Shown here: positions 1 through 8,500 of the stretch, piece after piece
Position numbering within the stretch: position 1 is the stretch's first letter
How the letters are laid out: each line of letters begins with the position of its first letter
Assembly: GCA_964407165.1 (NCBI GenBank)
Contig: CAYOUJ010000067.1
Coordinates: forward strand, 1-11,735
DNA length: 11,735 bases
Reading direction: 5' to 3'
Source: CAZPKH01 sp964407165
Lineage (GTDB): Bacteria > Bacteroidota > Bacteroidia > Bacteroidales > Muribaculaceae
The notes under the pieces: model-generated
What the model saw: only the letters and a program-made list of their open reading frames with translations
Databases searched by the model: none
Told to the model about the DNA's origin: nothing
Program-made: the position numbers and the translations under genes

Positions 1-1
1 T

Positions 2-55
2 CCCCGGGCTGCGCTCCGCTTGCCCGGGGTTATCATCATCGCGCTCCTTTGGAGC
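2..55. repeat. Two-hairpin REP-like intergenic element
   Basis: Two inverted repeats lie close together. The first has 8-bp perfect arms CCCCGGGC (2-9) and GCCCGGGG (22-29) around a 12-nt loop. After a TTATCATCATC linker comes a tight hairpin GCTCC-TTT-GGAGC (43-55). A GC-rich stem followed by a short tight stem resembles repetitive extragenic palindromes of Bacteroidetes genomes. That assignment is inference, because only one copy is in the window. It could also act as a terminator for a gene outside the left edge. Confidence 0.5.
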
Positions 56-90
56 AAAATTATATTCGCGGAATAGTTACTTAAAATATA

Positions 91-145
91 GGGGAATTTA
101 TAGAACTCCCCTTAAGTCCCCCACCAGGGCACGCTTTGGTGGGGG
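91..145 (-). terminator. Terminator-like double hairpin after folK
   Basis: Read on the minus strand, a perfect 9-bp stem comes first (arms 137-145 and 118-126, TGGTGGGGG/CCCCCACCA, 10-nt loop). A second stem follows (91-97 with 105-111, GGGGA/TCCCC core extended by a G-T wobble and one more pair). A T-rich stretch, TATATTTTAAG, comes next at 80-90. The position just past the folK stop suits an end of the rimP-nusA-infB-folK transcript. The T-tract is interrupted, so efficiency is uncertain. Confidence 0.5.
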
Positions 146-162
146 GCTGGGTAGTTACAGGG

Positions 163-627
163 TTAGAGGCGGGTCAGGAGGGCGGCGGGGGAAAGATGGA
201 GGAGGGGGTGGAGCCACGAGGGGGCGAGCTGAGCCATAGGCTGGAGGACGAACTCCCGCAGGTGCATGCGGGGATGGGGAAGGGTGAGCTCGGGGGTGTC
301 GACGACGAGCCGGCCGAGGGCGAGGAGGTCTATGTCAATGATGCGGTCGCGGTATGTGCCGTCGGGCCACCGGTGCGGGTCGGGGCTGACGGCGCTCTCT
401 ATCTCCTGCAGGCGGTGCAGGAGGTCGAGAGGGGAGAGGGAGGTGGGGAAGGCGGCGCCGAGGTTGAGGAAGGGGTGTGGGGAGTCGAAGCCCCAGGGAG
501 CCGACTCGACGATGTCTGACAGGCGCAGGGACCCTTCGGCGAGGTCGCGGATAAGGACGACGGCGCGGGCGAGGTTGGCGCGGCGGTCGCCGCGGTTGGT
601 GCCGATGTTTATATAGGCTGTCTCCAT
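163..627 (-). CDS. folK: 2-amino-4-hydroxy-6-hydroxymethyldihydropteridine pyrophosphokinase (HPPK)
   Basis: HPPK transfers pyrophosphate from ATP to 6-hydroxymethyl-7,8-dihydropterin in cytosolic folate synthesis, just before dihydropteroate synthase. The 154-residue protein has the family length. It starts with YINIGTNRGDR (5-15) and has the NLGAAFPTSLSP segment (55-66) and the LQEIE helix (73-77). The signature DRIIDIDLLALG spans 94-105, with D98 and D100 as the expected Mg/ATP ligands, and LPHPRMHLREFVLQP follows at 116-130. The ATG at 627 is the only start that keeps the complete N-terminal strand. It is the last gene of the rimP-nusA-infB operon, 104 nt after the infB stop, with a repeat array in that gap. 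Terminator-like hairpins follow its TAA. Family assignment is firm. Confidence 0.95.
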   Translation of the reverse strand: METAYINIGTNRGDRRANLARAVVLIRDLAEGSLRLSDIVESAPWGFDSPHPFLNLGAAFPTSLSPLDLLHRLQEIESAVSPDPHRWPDGTYRDRIIDIDLLALGRLVVDTPELTLPHPRMHLREFVLQPMAQLAPSWLHPLLHLSPAALLTRL

Positions 628-640
628 GGATTTTAGACGA

Positions 641-728
641 TTACCCGATTATCCGATTAATCGGGTAATCGGGTAATCGGGTAACGAGTGTGGTGATTAA
701 TCGGGTAATCGGGTAATCGGGTAACGAG
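641..728. repeat. TAATCGGG octamer array with palindrome and 40-bp direct repeat
   Basis: This fills most of the infB-folK gap. Positions 641-676 form a 36-bp palindrome with one mismatch, built from TTACCCGA units on one side and TCGGGTAA on the other. A 34-bp segment (655-688), GATTAA plus three TCGGGTAA-type units ending in CGAG, recurs exactly at 695-728, giving a 40-bp period. The mRNA (minus strand) could form a long hairpin here. Related arrays sit at the other two junctions of the same operon. Confidence 0.9.
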
Positions 729-731
729 AGG

Positions 732-3587
<2,856 letters not shown>

Positions 3588-3633
3588 ATAATGAGTTAGG
3601 GGGTTCTTGGTAAAGGGGTGCCGAGAGTGACGT

Positions 3634-3660
3634 TAACCGGCTAATCGGCTAACCGGCTAA
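3634..3660. repeat. TAAYCGGC octamer array, nusA-infB junction
   Basis: Three tandem 8-bp units, TAACCGGC, TAATCGGC and TAACCGGC, plus a trailing TAA, lie in the 94-nt gap between the nusA stop and the infB start. The unit is the same TAAYCGG core as in the other two operon junctions, but the last base is C here rather than G or A. The sequence shows the array directly; its role is unknown. Confidence 0.85.
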
Positions 3661-3681
3661 AGGTGAGAGTGGGAGTCAGGC

Positions 3682-4995
3682 TTAAGGCTCGGCGGGAGCG
3701 TCGGACTCTGAGGCTTCCTCGGCGGCGGGAGCGTCGGGCGTCTCGTCGTATTCGGCGCGGAGCACCTCGAGCACGTGGTCGACAGTCTCCTCCTCGAGGT
3801 CGGCCTTGTCGATGAGCTCCTGGCGCGGGGTGTGGAGCACGCTCTGGGCGGTGACGCAGCCCATGTCCTTGAGCTGGTCGATGATCCATGCGTCGATCTC
3901 GTCCTTGAACTCGTCAAGGTAGATGTCGTCGTCATACTGCATCACGGCGTCGCGGTATACGTCTATCTCATACCCGGTGAGCTTGCTGGCGAGCTTGATG
4001 TTGAGTCCGCCCTTGCCGATGGCCAGCGACACCTCCTCGGGGCGGAGGAACACCTCTGCCTGCTTGCGCTCCTGGTCGATGCGTATCGAGCTTATCTTGG
4101 CGGGCGACAGGGCGCGCTGGATGTACAGCGTGGGGTTGGAAGTGTAGCAGATTACGTCGATATTCTCGTTGCGCAGCTCGCGGACTATGCCGTGGATGCG
4201 CGAACCCTTGACGCCGACGCATGCGCCGACAGGGTCGATGCGGTCGTCGTAGCTCTCGACGGCTATCTTGGCGCGCTCGCCGGGGATGCGGGCCACGGCC
4301 TTGATGGTGATTAGGCCGTCGTGTATCTCAGGCACCTCAAGCTCGAAGAGGCGCCGCAGGAAGTTCTCGTTGGTGCGCGAGATGGTGATTTTGGGGTTGT
4401 TGTTCTTGTTGTCGACGCGGGCCACCACGGCGCGGATGGTCTCGCCCTTGCGGAAGAAGTCGCCGGGAATGGACTCGCTCTTGGGCAGGAGCAGCTCGTT
4501 CTTGTCGTCGTCGAGCACGAGGGTCTCGCGCGACCAGGTCTGGTAGACCTCGCCGGTGACTATCTCGCCCTCAAGCTCCTTGAACTTGTTGTATACGGCC
4601 TCTTTCTGCATCTCGAGGATGCGGCCCTGGAGTATCTGGCGGAGGGTGAGTATGTGGCGCCGGTCAAACTTTGAGAATGTGAACTCTTTGGTGTGCTCGT
4701 CGCCGATCTCGGCGTCGGGGTCGTCGTCGGCGCGGGCGTCGGTGAGGGAGATCTGCAGGTTGGGCTGGTCGACCTCGCCGTCGGGCACCACCTCCAGGTT
4801 CTGGAAGATCTGCACGTCGCCCTTGTCGGGATTGATGACCACGTCGAAGTTTTTGTCGGTGCCGTACATGTCGGCGATGACCTTGCGGAACGACTCTTCG
4901 AGCACGTTCATCACTTCGAGTTTGTCGATGTTCTTGAGTTGCTTAAATTCGGCGAAATGCTCCACCATGTTGGGAGTGTCCTCTTTCTTGGCCAT
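3682..4995 (-). CDS. nusA: Transcription termination/antitermination factor NusA
   Basis: NusA binds RNA polymerase and nascent RNA and modulates pausing, intrinsic termination and antitermination. The 437-residue protein begins with the RNAP-binding N-terminal domain (about 12-137, LEESFRKVIADMYG and KEFTFSKFDRRHI). An S1 domain follows (about 140-208, GEIVTGEVYQTW). KH1 carries GVKGSRIHGIVREL (261-274) and KH2 carries GKGGLNIKLASKLTG (327-341). The tail is acidic and rich in Ala/Glu/Asp (about 410-437). The duplicated acidic repeats of E. coli NusA are absent, as in most non-proteobacterial forms. The ATG at 4995 gives the MAKKE start I expect for Bacteroidales NusA; M10 is a weaker alternative. 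It is the second operon gene, 74 nt after rimP. In E. coli, NusA autoregulates this operon by attenuation, which makes the hairpin before rimP notable. Confidence 0.97.
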   Translation of the reverse strand: MAKKEDTPNMVEHFAEFKQLKNIDKLEVMNVLEESFRKVIADMYGTDKNFDVVINPDKGDVQIFQNLEVVPDGEVDQPNLQISLTDARADDDPDAEIGDEHTKEFTFSKFDRRHILTLRQILQGRILEMQKEAVYNKFKELEGEIVTGEVYQTWSRETLVLDDDKNELLLPKSESIPGDFFRKGETIRAVVARVDNKNNNPKITISRTNENFLRRLFELEVPEIHDGLITIKAVARIPGERAKIAVESYDDRIDPVGACVGVKGSRIHGIVRELRNENIDVICYTSNPTLYIQRALSPAKISSIRIDQERKQAEVFLRPEEVSLAIGKGGLNIKLASKLTGYEIDVYRDAVMQYDDDIYLDEFKDEIDAWIIDQLKDMGCVTAQSVLHTPRQELIDKADLEEETVDHVLEVLRAEYDETPDAPAAEEASESDAPAEP

Positions 4996-5028
4996 AATAA
5001 GTATTCAGTGTTCGGTAATTGAAGTCTT

Positions 5029-5055
5029 TAATCGGATAATCGGATAATCGGGTAA
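5029..5055. repeat. TAATCGGA/G octamer array, rimP-nusA junction
   Basis: Three tandem 8-bp units, TAATCGGA, TAATCGGA and TAATCGGG, plus TAA occupy part of the 74-nt gap between the rimP stop and the nusA start. A partial TCGGTAAT lies nearby (5012-5019). This is the third junction in the operon with this core. The array is seen directly; its function is not known. Confidence 0.85.
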
Positions 5056-5069
5056 AGAGTGCAGTGCGA

Positions 5070-5537
5070 TCAGAAGTCGCAGTGCCAGGCTACGCGACGG
5101 GCGTCGGCGTAGGCTATGACGGTGGGGTGCTCGACTTCGACGGGGCGCTTGTGGCCCTCGACGCGCTCCTTGGCCTTGACCACGACGGTGAAGGTGTCGT
5201 CGGCGACCTCTGTCAGCTCGCCGGTGAGTTTGCGGCCGTCGCGTGTGAGCACGTCCACCGGGTTGCCCTGGTTCTTGAGGAACTGCTCGCGCACCTTGAA
5301 CGGGGAGGTGAGCCCGGCGGAGCCGACCTCCAGCTCATAGTCCTCGACGTCGCGGTCGAGCGCGGCCTCGATCTTGCGGGTGAGGTCTGCGCAGGTGTCC
5401 ACGTCGATGCTGTGGCGCAGGGAGTCGATCTCGACCACTATGCGGTTTGTGGCGTCGACTGAGACATCGACGATGAACAGGTCTGTCCCGTCGATGGCTT
5501 CGGCGACGATGTTGTTAACTACGGATTTGTCTATCAT
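5070..5537 (-). CDS. rimP: Ribosome maturation factor RimP
   Basis: RimP acts in the cytosol in maturation of the 30S subunit. Starting at the ATG at 5537 (MIDKSVVNNIV) it has 155 residues, the usual length. The N-terminal alpha/beta domain contains FIVDVSVD and RIVVEIDSLRHSIDVDTCADLTRKIE. The family core ending in DYELEVGSAGLTSPFK is followed by a C-terminal SH3-like barrel (GRKLTGELTEVADDTFTV). The frame stays open upstream to an ATG at 5627, but that ATG lies upstream of the -7 promoter box (5593-5600) and its extra 30 residues do not resemble the family, so 5537 is preferred. First gene of rimP-nusA-infB-folK. A hairpin with a T-run lies in its leader. Confidence 0.95.
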   Translation of the reverse strand: MIDKSVVNNIVAEAIDGTDLFIVDVSVDATNRIVVEIDSLRHSIDVDTCADLTRKIEAALDRDVEDYELEVGSAGLTSPFKVREQFLKNQGNPVDVLTRDGRKLTGELTEVADDTFTVVVKAKERVEGHKRPVEVEHPTVIAYADARRVAWHCDF

Positions 5538-5556
5538 AATAGTTGCAAAAAGATGC

Positions 5557-5581
5557 GGAGGAAGCCCGTGGGGCCTCCTCC
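5557..5581 (-). promoter_or_regulatory. Leader hairpin with T-run before rimP (candidate attenuator)
   Basis: On the minus strand an 11-pair stem (arms 5571-5581 and 5557-5567, GGAGGAGGCCC against GGGCTTCCTCC, one G-U pair) closes on a 3-nt CAC loop. Four bases later comes TTTTT (5548-5552), then the rimP ATG about 20 nt further on. The stem starts roughly 5 nt after the predicted transcription start. It could be an intrinsic terminator used as an attenuator or a 5'-end RNA stabiliser. The structure is seen; the role is inferred. Confidence 0.6.
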
Positions 5582-5592
5582 GAAACTGGGTG

Positions 5593-5624
5593 CAAAGATA
5601 GCAAAAAAGCCTTAAACGGCCTAA
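5593..5624 (-). promoter_or_regulatory. Promoter of rimP-nusA-infB-folK
   Basis: On the minus strand TATCTTTG (5593-5600) fits the Bacteroidetes -7 consensus TAnnTTTG exactly. A TTAG (5621-5624), three of four bases of the -33 TTTG, lies 20 nt upstream, within the usual spacing. Transcription would begin near 5586-5588, about 50 nt before the rimP ATG. Confidence 0.65.
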
Positions 5625-5700
5625 CATCGGCTCCCCGCGCTGCCTCTAATTAATAATAATTAACTGTTTATGGTTATGGATTAACAAAATTTATAGGCAC

Positions 5701-5758
5701 GCCTGGCGCAGGCGCGGCGGAGCCGCGCCCACTGTGGCGACGCCCTTCGGGCGCCGCT
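5701..5758. repeat. Cluster of three GC-rich hairpins downstream of tonB
   Basis: Three inverted repeats follow one another. They are GCCTG-GCG-CAGGC (5701-5713), GGCGCGGC-GGA-GCCGCGCC (5711-5729, sharing the last three bases of the first) and CGCCC-TTC-GGGCG (5741-5753), the last extendable outward past one mismatch. They lie just after the tonB stop and are followed on the minus strand by an AT-rich stretch (TATAAATTTTG, 5686-5696). They may terminate the pdxJ-exbB-exbD-tonB transcript, or be a repetitive extragenic palindrome cluster. Confidence 0.6.
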
Positions 5759-5775
5759 GTGCCGCTGTGTCGGGG

Positions 5776-6579
5776 TTATTTGAAGCGGTAGGTGATGGTG
5801 CCCGTCTGGGTGGCCGGGCCGTCGGTGGCGACGGAGAAACGGGAGGCGCGGGCGGCGGCCTCGCAGCTGCTGCGCGCGGCCTGGTCGGAGTAAACGGGGC
5901 CGCTGCCGGAGGTGACAGCGGCGGAGGTCACCTTCCCCTGGCGATTGACAGTCACCTTTACCACGATCTTGCCCGTGGCATGGCCGGTGGGCTGCTTGAA
6001 CGAGGCGAGTGTGCGGCCGCTGACGTTGTACCCCTCGACGCCGGCGGTGGAGACTTGGTTGGAGGTGCCGTCGGGCGAGCCGGTGTTTCCGGTGGCCTTG
6101 TCGGAGGACTTGGTGCCGAAGTTGGTGCGGGCGGCCACTCTCTCGGCGCTCTCTTGTGCGGCCTTGTCGGCGGCTTTCTTGTCGTTGGGGCGCGAGGGCG
6201 CGGCCCCGCTCCTGTCGCGGGGGCGTTCGGTGGCCTTGGCGGGGGAGGGCTGCTTGGAGGTTACTGTTGGCGCGGTTTCACCTTCCGGCCCGTGATCCTG
6301 CAGGTCGACGCCCTCGCGCGAGCCGTCGCCCTCGGCGGTGACGGTGGTCGCGGGGTCGTTGAGCGGCTCGTCGCTGATGACGTCGACGTCGCCGGCCATG
6401 ACGTACTCGCTGCCCAGGAGTATCTCCGGGTCGTCGTCCTCGGCGGTGCTTGCGGCGAGGGCCGTCATCCGGGGCGGGGCGAGCCATACGAGCAGCAGCA
6501 GGGCGAGCAGTGCGGCGTGGAACGCCAGGGTGCCCCCCAGGGCTATCAGGCGGTATTTGCGCTCGGTGTTACGGCTCAT
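5776..6579 (-). CDS. TonB-family energy transducer
   Basis: Likely a TonB-type protein that spans the periplasm and carries ExbB/ExbD motor energy to outer-membrane receptors. The 267-residue protein has a short cytosolic N-terminus, one membrane anchor (about 12-34, Leu-rich) and a long Asp/Pro/Lys/Ala periplasmic linker (about 45-180). The C-terminal TonB-like fold runs from about 187: GRTLASFKQPTG, then GKIVVKVTVNRQGKV (203-217) and GTITYRFK at the end. The YP motif of classical TonB is not seen; relatives are often annotated simply as energy transducer TonB, and TolA-like is an alternative label. Its ATG (6579) overlaps the exbD stop by 11 nt, implying translational coupling. Last gene of the pdxJ-exbB-exbD operon. 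Confidence 0.85.
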   Translation of the reverse strand: MSRNTERKYRLIALGGTLAFHAALLALLLLVWLAPPRMTALAASTAEDDDPEILLGSEYVMAGDVDVISDEPLNDPATTVTAEGDGSREGVDLQDHGPEGETAPTVTSKQPSPAKATERPRDRSGAAPSRPNDKKAADKAAQESAERVAARTNFGTKSSDKATGNTGSPDGTSNQVSTAGVEGYNVSGRTLASFKQPTGHATGKIVVKVTVNRQGKVTSAAVTSGSGPVYSDQAARSSCEAAARASRFSVATDGPATQTGTITYRFK

Positions 6580-6997
6580 CGGGCTTGACGGATTGCGGCG
6601 CGGGCTTAGTGGCGAGCACCATCTTGAGGTTGTTGCGGGCGCCGAGGTCGAGCACCTCCACGAGGCGTCCGTATGTGACGGCTTCGTCGGCGTAGACGGC
6701 TATGTAGTCGTCGCCGGCGTGCTCGTGCAGGAACGCCAGCAGCTCATCCAGAGTCATTTCGACAGGCTCGTCGACGCCCTCGGCGGTGGCGAAGAGGCGC
6801 ATCTGCTGGTCGATGTAGACGCGCGTGGCGGGCTTGATGGCTGTCTGTTGTGAGCTCTCGGGGAGGTTGACCTCGAGGGCGGTGGGGAAGATGTATGTAG
6901 AGCTGACCATGAAGAATATCAGCAGCAGGAAGATGACGTCGGTCATCGACGACATCGCGAAGGCCGATATCATGTCAGTTTGACGCTTGAGGGCCAT
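6569..6997 (-). CDS. exbD: Biopolymer transporter ExbD
   Basis: ExbD forms the proton-motive-force motor with ExbB and drives TonB. The 142-residue protein has a short basic N-terminus and one membrane helix (about 17-36) containing the key Asp, D20 in SSMTDVIFLLLIFFM. This corresponds to D25 of E. coli ExbD, the proton-carrying residue. A small periplasmic domain follows (RVYIDQQMRLF to the AVYADEAVTYGRLVEVLDLG segment), then a Pro/Lys tail. It begins 12 nt after the exbB stop and overlaps the tonB start by 11 nt. A TolR identity cannot be excluded from sequence alone, but the TonB-like neighbour favours ExbD. Confidence 0.93.
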   Translation of the reverse strand: MALKRQTDMISAFAMSSMTDVIFLLLIFFMVSSTYIFPTALEVNLPESSQQTAIKPATRVYIDQQMRLFATAEGVDEPVEMTLDELLAFLHEHAGDDYIAVYADEAVTYGRLVEVLDLGARNNLKMVLATKPAPQSVKPDEP

Positions 6998-7009
6998 AGT
7001 GTCTGGAAT

Positions 7010-7660
7010 TTATCCGGCCGGCTCGTTGAGGAGGTCCATGAAGTCCATGGTGCGTCCCTCGAGGCGGTTTACCACGCTGTTGATGCGGGAGTTGAGATAG
7101 TTGTAGGCGAAGAGGGCGACGATGCCGACCACCAGGCCGGCGACGGTGGTGACCAGAGCCTGGTAGATGCCGTCGGCGAGCAGTGCGATGTTTGCGGCGG
7201 TGCCGGCGGCGGCCAGCGAGCTGAACGACTGCACCATGCCGACGACGGTGCCGAGGAAGCCGAGCATGGGCGCCCCGGCGGCGACGGTGGCGAGCCACGG
7301 GAGGCTGCGGGTGAGGGCCGACACCTCGAGGTTGCCGGCGTTCTCGATGGCCACGAGCACGTCGCCCTGCGGCCGTCCGATGCGGCTTATGCCCTTCTCT
7401 ATCAGGCGGCTGTAGGGGGTGCCCTCCTGTTTGCACAGGCGGCGTGCCTGCACTACGTTGCCGGCGTGGATGAGGTCTTTGATGCTCTGCATGAACGCCG
7501 TGTCGTCACGGTCGGCGCGGCGGATGACGAGGAAGCGCTCGACGAACACATATATACATATAAGGGAGAGTGCGGCGAGTATGATCATGATGACGCCGCC
7601 CTGCACGCATAGTTCCCACAGGGAGGTGCCGGTGGCGGCGGTGGTTTCAAGAAGAACCAT
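7010..7660 (-). CDS. exbB: MotA/TolQ/ExbB proton channel family protein
   Basis: Inner-membrane partner of ExbD, forming the pentameric motor scaffold. The 216-residue protein has three predicted membrane helices (about 20-42, 121-145 and 163-188) with a cytosolic loop between the first two. Family motifs are APMLGFLGTVVGMVQSF (130-146, T138 matching E. coli T148) and GIYQALVTTVAGLVVG (164-179). T172 aligns with T181 of E. coli ExbB, but the conserved E176 position is Q167 here. ATG at 7660 is 38 nt after the pdxJ stop. The gap contains AGTGATT twice (7669-7675 and 7690-7696). The set with exbD and tonB supports ExbB over TolQ. Confidence 0.93.
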   Translation of the reverse strand: MVLLETTAATGTSLWELCVQGGVIMIILAALSLICIYVFVERFLVIRRADRDDTAFMQSIKDLIHAGNVVQARRLCKQEGTPYSRLIEKGISRIGRPQGDVLVAIENAGNLEVSALTRSLPWLATVAAGAPMLGFLGTVVGMVQSFSSLAAAGTAANIALLADGIYQALVTTVAGLVVGIVALFAYNYLNSRINSVVNRLEGRTMDFMDLLNEPAG

Positions 7661-7698
7661 TACTTATAAGTGATTAGAGATGAGTGTTTAGTGATTGG

Positions 7699-8412
7699 TT
7701 AGCGGAGGCAGGCCTTGTATTGGGCGATGGCCTCGCGGATGCCTAGGTAGAGGGCGTCGGATATGAGGGCGTGGCCGATGGACACCTCGTTGAGGTAGGG
7801 GAGGGCCTCGTAGAAGAAGTGGAGGTTGGTGAGGTTGAGGTCATGGCCGGCGTTTACTCCCAGGCCATGCTTGTGGGCGACGGTGGAGGCTGCCACGTAG
7901 GGAGACACGGCCTCGTCGGGGGCTGTAGGGAAGGCGTCGGCGTAAGGCTTGGTGTAAAGCTCGACGCGGTCGGTGCCAACGGCTGCGGCTGCGGCAATCT
8001 GCTCTGCATCAGGGTCTACAAAAATCGACGAGCGGATACCCGCCTCCTGCAGGCGGTCGACGATGGAGCGGAGGAAGTCGGCGTTGGCCGGCACGTCCCA
8101 GCCGGCGTTGGAGGTGAGCACGCCGGGGGCGTCGGGCACGAGCGTCACCTGCTCGGGACGCACCTTGGTGACCAGGTCCATGAACTCGTCGGAGGGGTAG
8201 CCCTCGATGTTGAACTCCGTCTTCACCAGCGGCCGCAGGCGGTAGACATCCTCGTAGGTGATATGCCGCTGGTCGGGGCGCGGGTGCACGGTGATTCCCT
8301 GGGCGCCGAAGGCTTCGCAGTCGACGGCAAACTTCTGCACGTTGGGCACATTCTCCCCGCGGGCGTTGCGGAGAGTGGCCACTTTGTTAATATTTACGCT
8401 TAAATTAGTCAT
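7699..8412 (-). CDS. pdxJ: Pyridoxine 5'-phosphate synthase
   Basis: PdxJ condenses 3-amino-2-oxopropyl phosphate with 1-deoxy-D-xylulose 5-phosphate to pyridoxine 5'-phosphate, the ring-closing step of DXP-dependent vitamin B6 synthesis. The 237-residue protein has the family length. It shows VNINKVATLRNARG (6-19), the phosphate/substrate segment GITVHPRPDQRHI (39-51, H43, R45, R49, H50) and TEFNIEGYPS with E70. NAGHDLN (187-193) contains H190, matching the catalytic His of the E. coli enzyme, and IGHALISD spans 212-219. First gene of a minus-strand operon with exbB-exbD-tonB; the shared transcript with envelope genes is positional, not functional. It diverges from the nadK transcript and has a short open frame in its leader. 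Confidence 0.97.
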   Translation of the reverse strand: MTNLSVNINKVATLRNARGENVPNVQKFAVDCEAFGAQGITVHPRPDQRHITYEDVYRLRPLVKTEFNIEGYPSDEFMDLVTKVRPEQVTLVPDAPGVLTSNAGWDVPANADFLRSIVDRLQEAGIRSSIFVDPDAEQIAAAAAVGTDRVELYTKPYADAFPTAPDEAVSPYVAASTVAHKHGLGVNAGHDLNLTNLHFFYEALPYLNEVSIGHALISDALYLGIREAIAQYKACLR

Positions 8413-8418
8413 CTATTG

Positions 8419-8451
8419 TTAAATTCTTAGCAAAGACAAAAATTTTTTCAT
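8419..8451 (-). CDS. Possible 10-residue leader ORF upstream of pdxJ
   Basis: Just after the predicted pdxJ transcription start, an ATG (8449-8451) opens a frame reading MKKFLSLLRI and stopping at 8419-8421. The stop is only 6 nt before the pdxJ ATG. It could be a leader peptide that couples translation to pdxJ. The AT-rich context makes a chance ORF quite possible, so this is a weak call. Confidence 0.2.
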   Translation of the reverse strand: MKKFLSLLRI

Positions 8452-8458
8452 AACTTTG
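8427..8458 (+). promoter_or_regulatory. Promoter of the ACT-like gene and nadK
   Basis: TAACTTTG (8451-8458) is an exact match to the Bacteroidetes -7 consensus TAnnTTTG. TTAG (8427-8430), one base off TTTG, precedes it with a 20-nt spacer. Transcription would start near 8465, giving a leader of about 35 nt. This -33/-7 pair interleaves with the pdxJ promoter on the other strand. Confidence 0.6.
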
Positions 8459-8464
8459 CAAGTA

Positions 8465-8494
8465 CAAAAGTAGTCAGAAATCCTCAAAAGCAAA
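8465..8494 (-). promoter_or_regulatory. Promoter of pdxJ-exbB-exbD-tonB
   Basis: On the minus strand TACTTTTG (8465-8472) matches the -7 consensus TAnnTTTG. A TTTG (8491-8494) lies 18 nt upstream, slightly short of the usual 19-21. The predicted start near 8458 gives a leader of about 45 nt. The -7 boxes of the two divergent promoters are only 6 nt apart. Confidence 0.5.
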
Positions 8495-8500
8495 AATATT

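Noticed and set aside
136..616. Plus-strand open frames opposite folK
   Set aside because: They are shadows of folK. Composition is Gly/Glu- or Arg-rich, with no family signature.
4981..5028. A separate promoter for nusA in the rimP-nusA gap
   Set aside because: No TAnnTTTG box is found in the gap on the minus strand, and the genes fit one operon.
5538..5627. N-terminal extension of RimP from the ATG at 5627
   Set aside because: The extension starts upstream of the predicted -7 box and crosses the leader hairpin. Family length fits the 5537 start.
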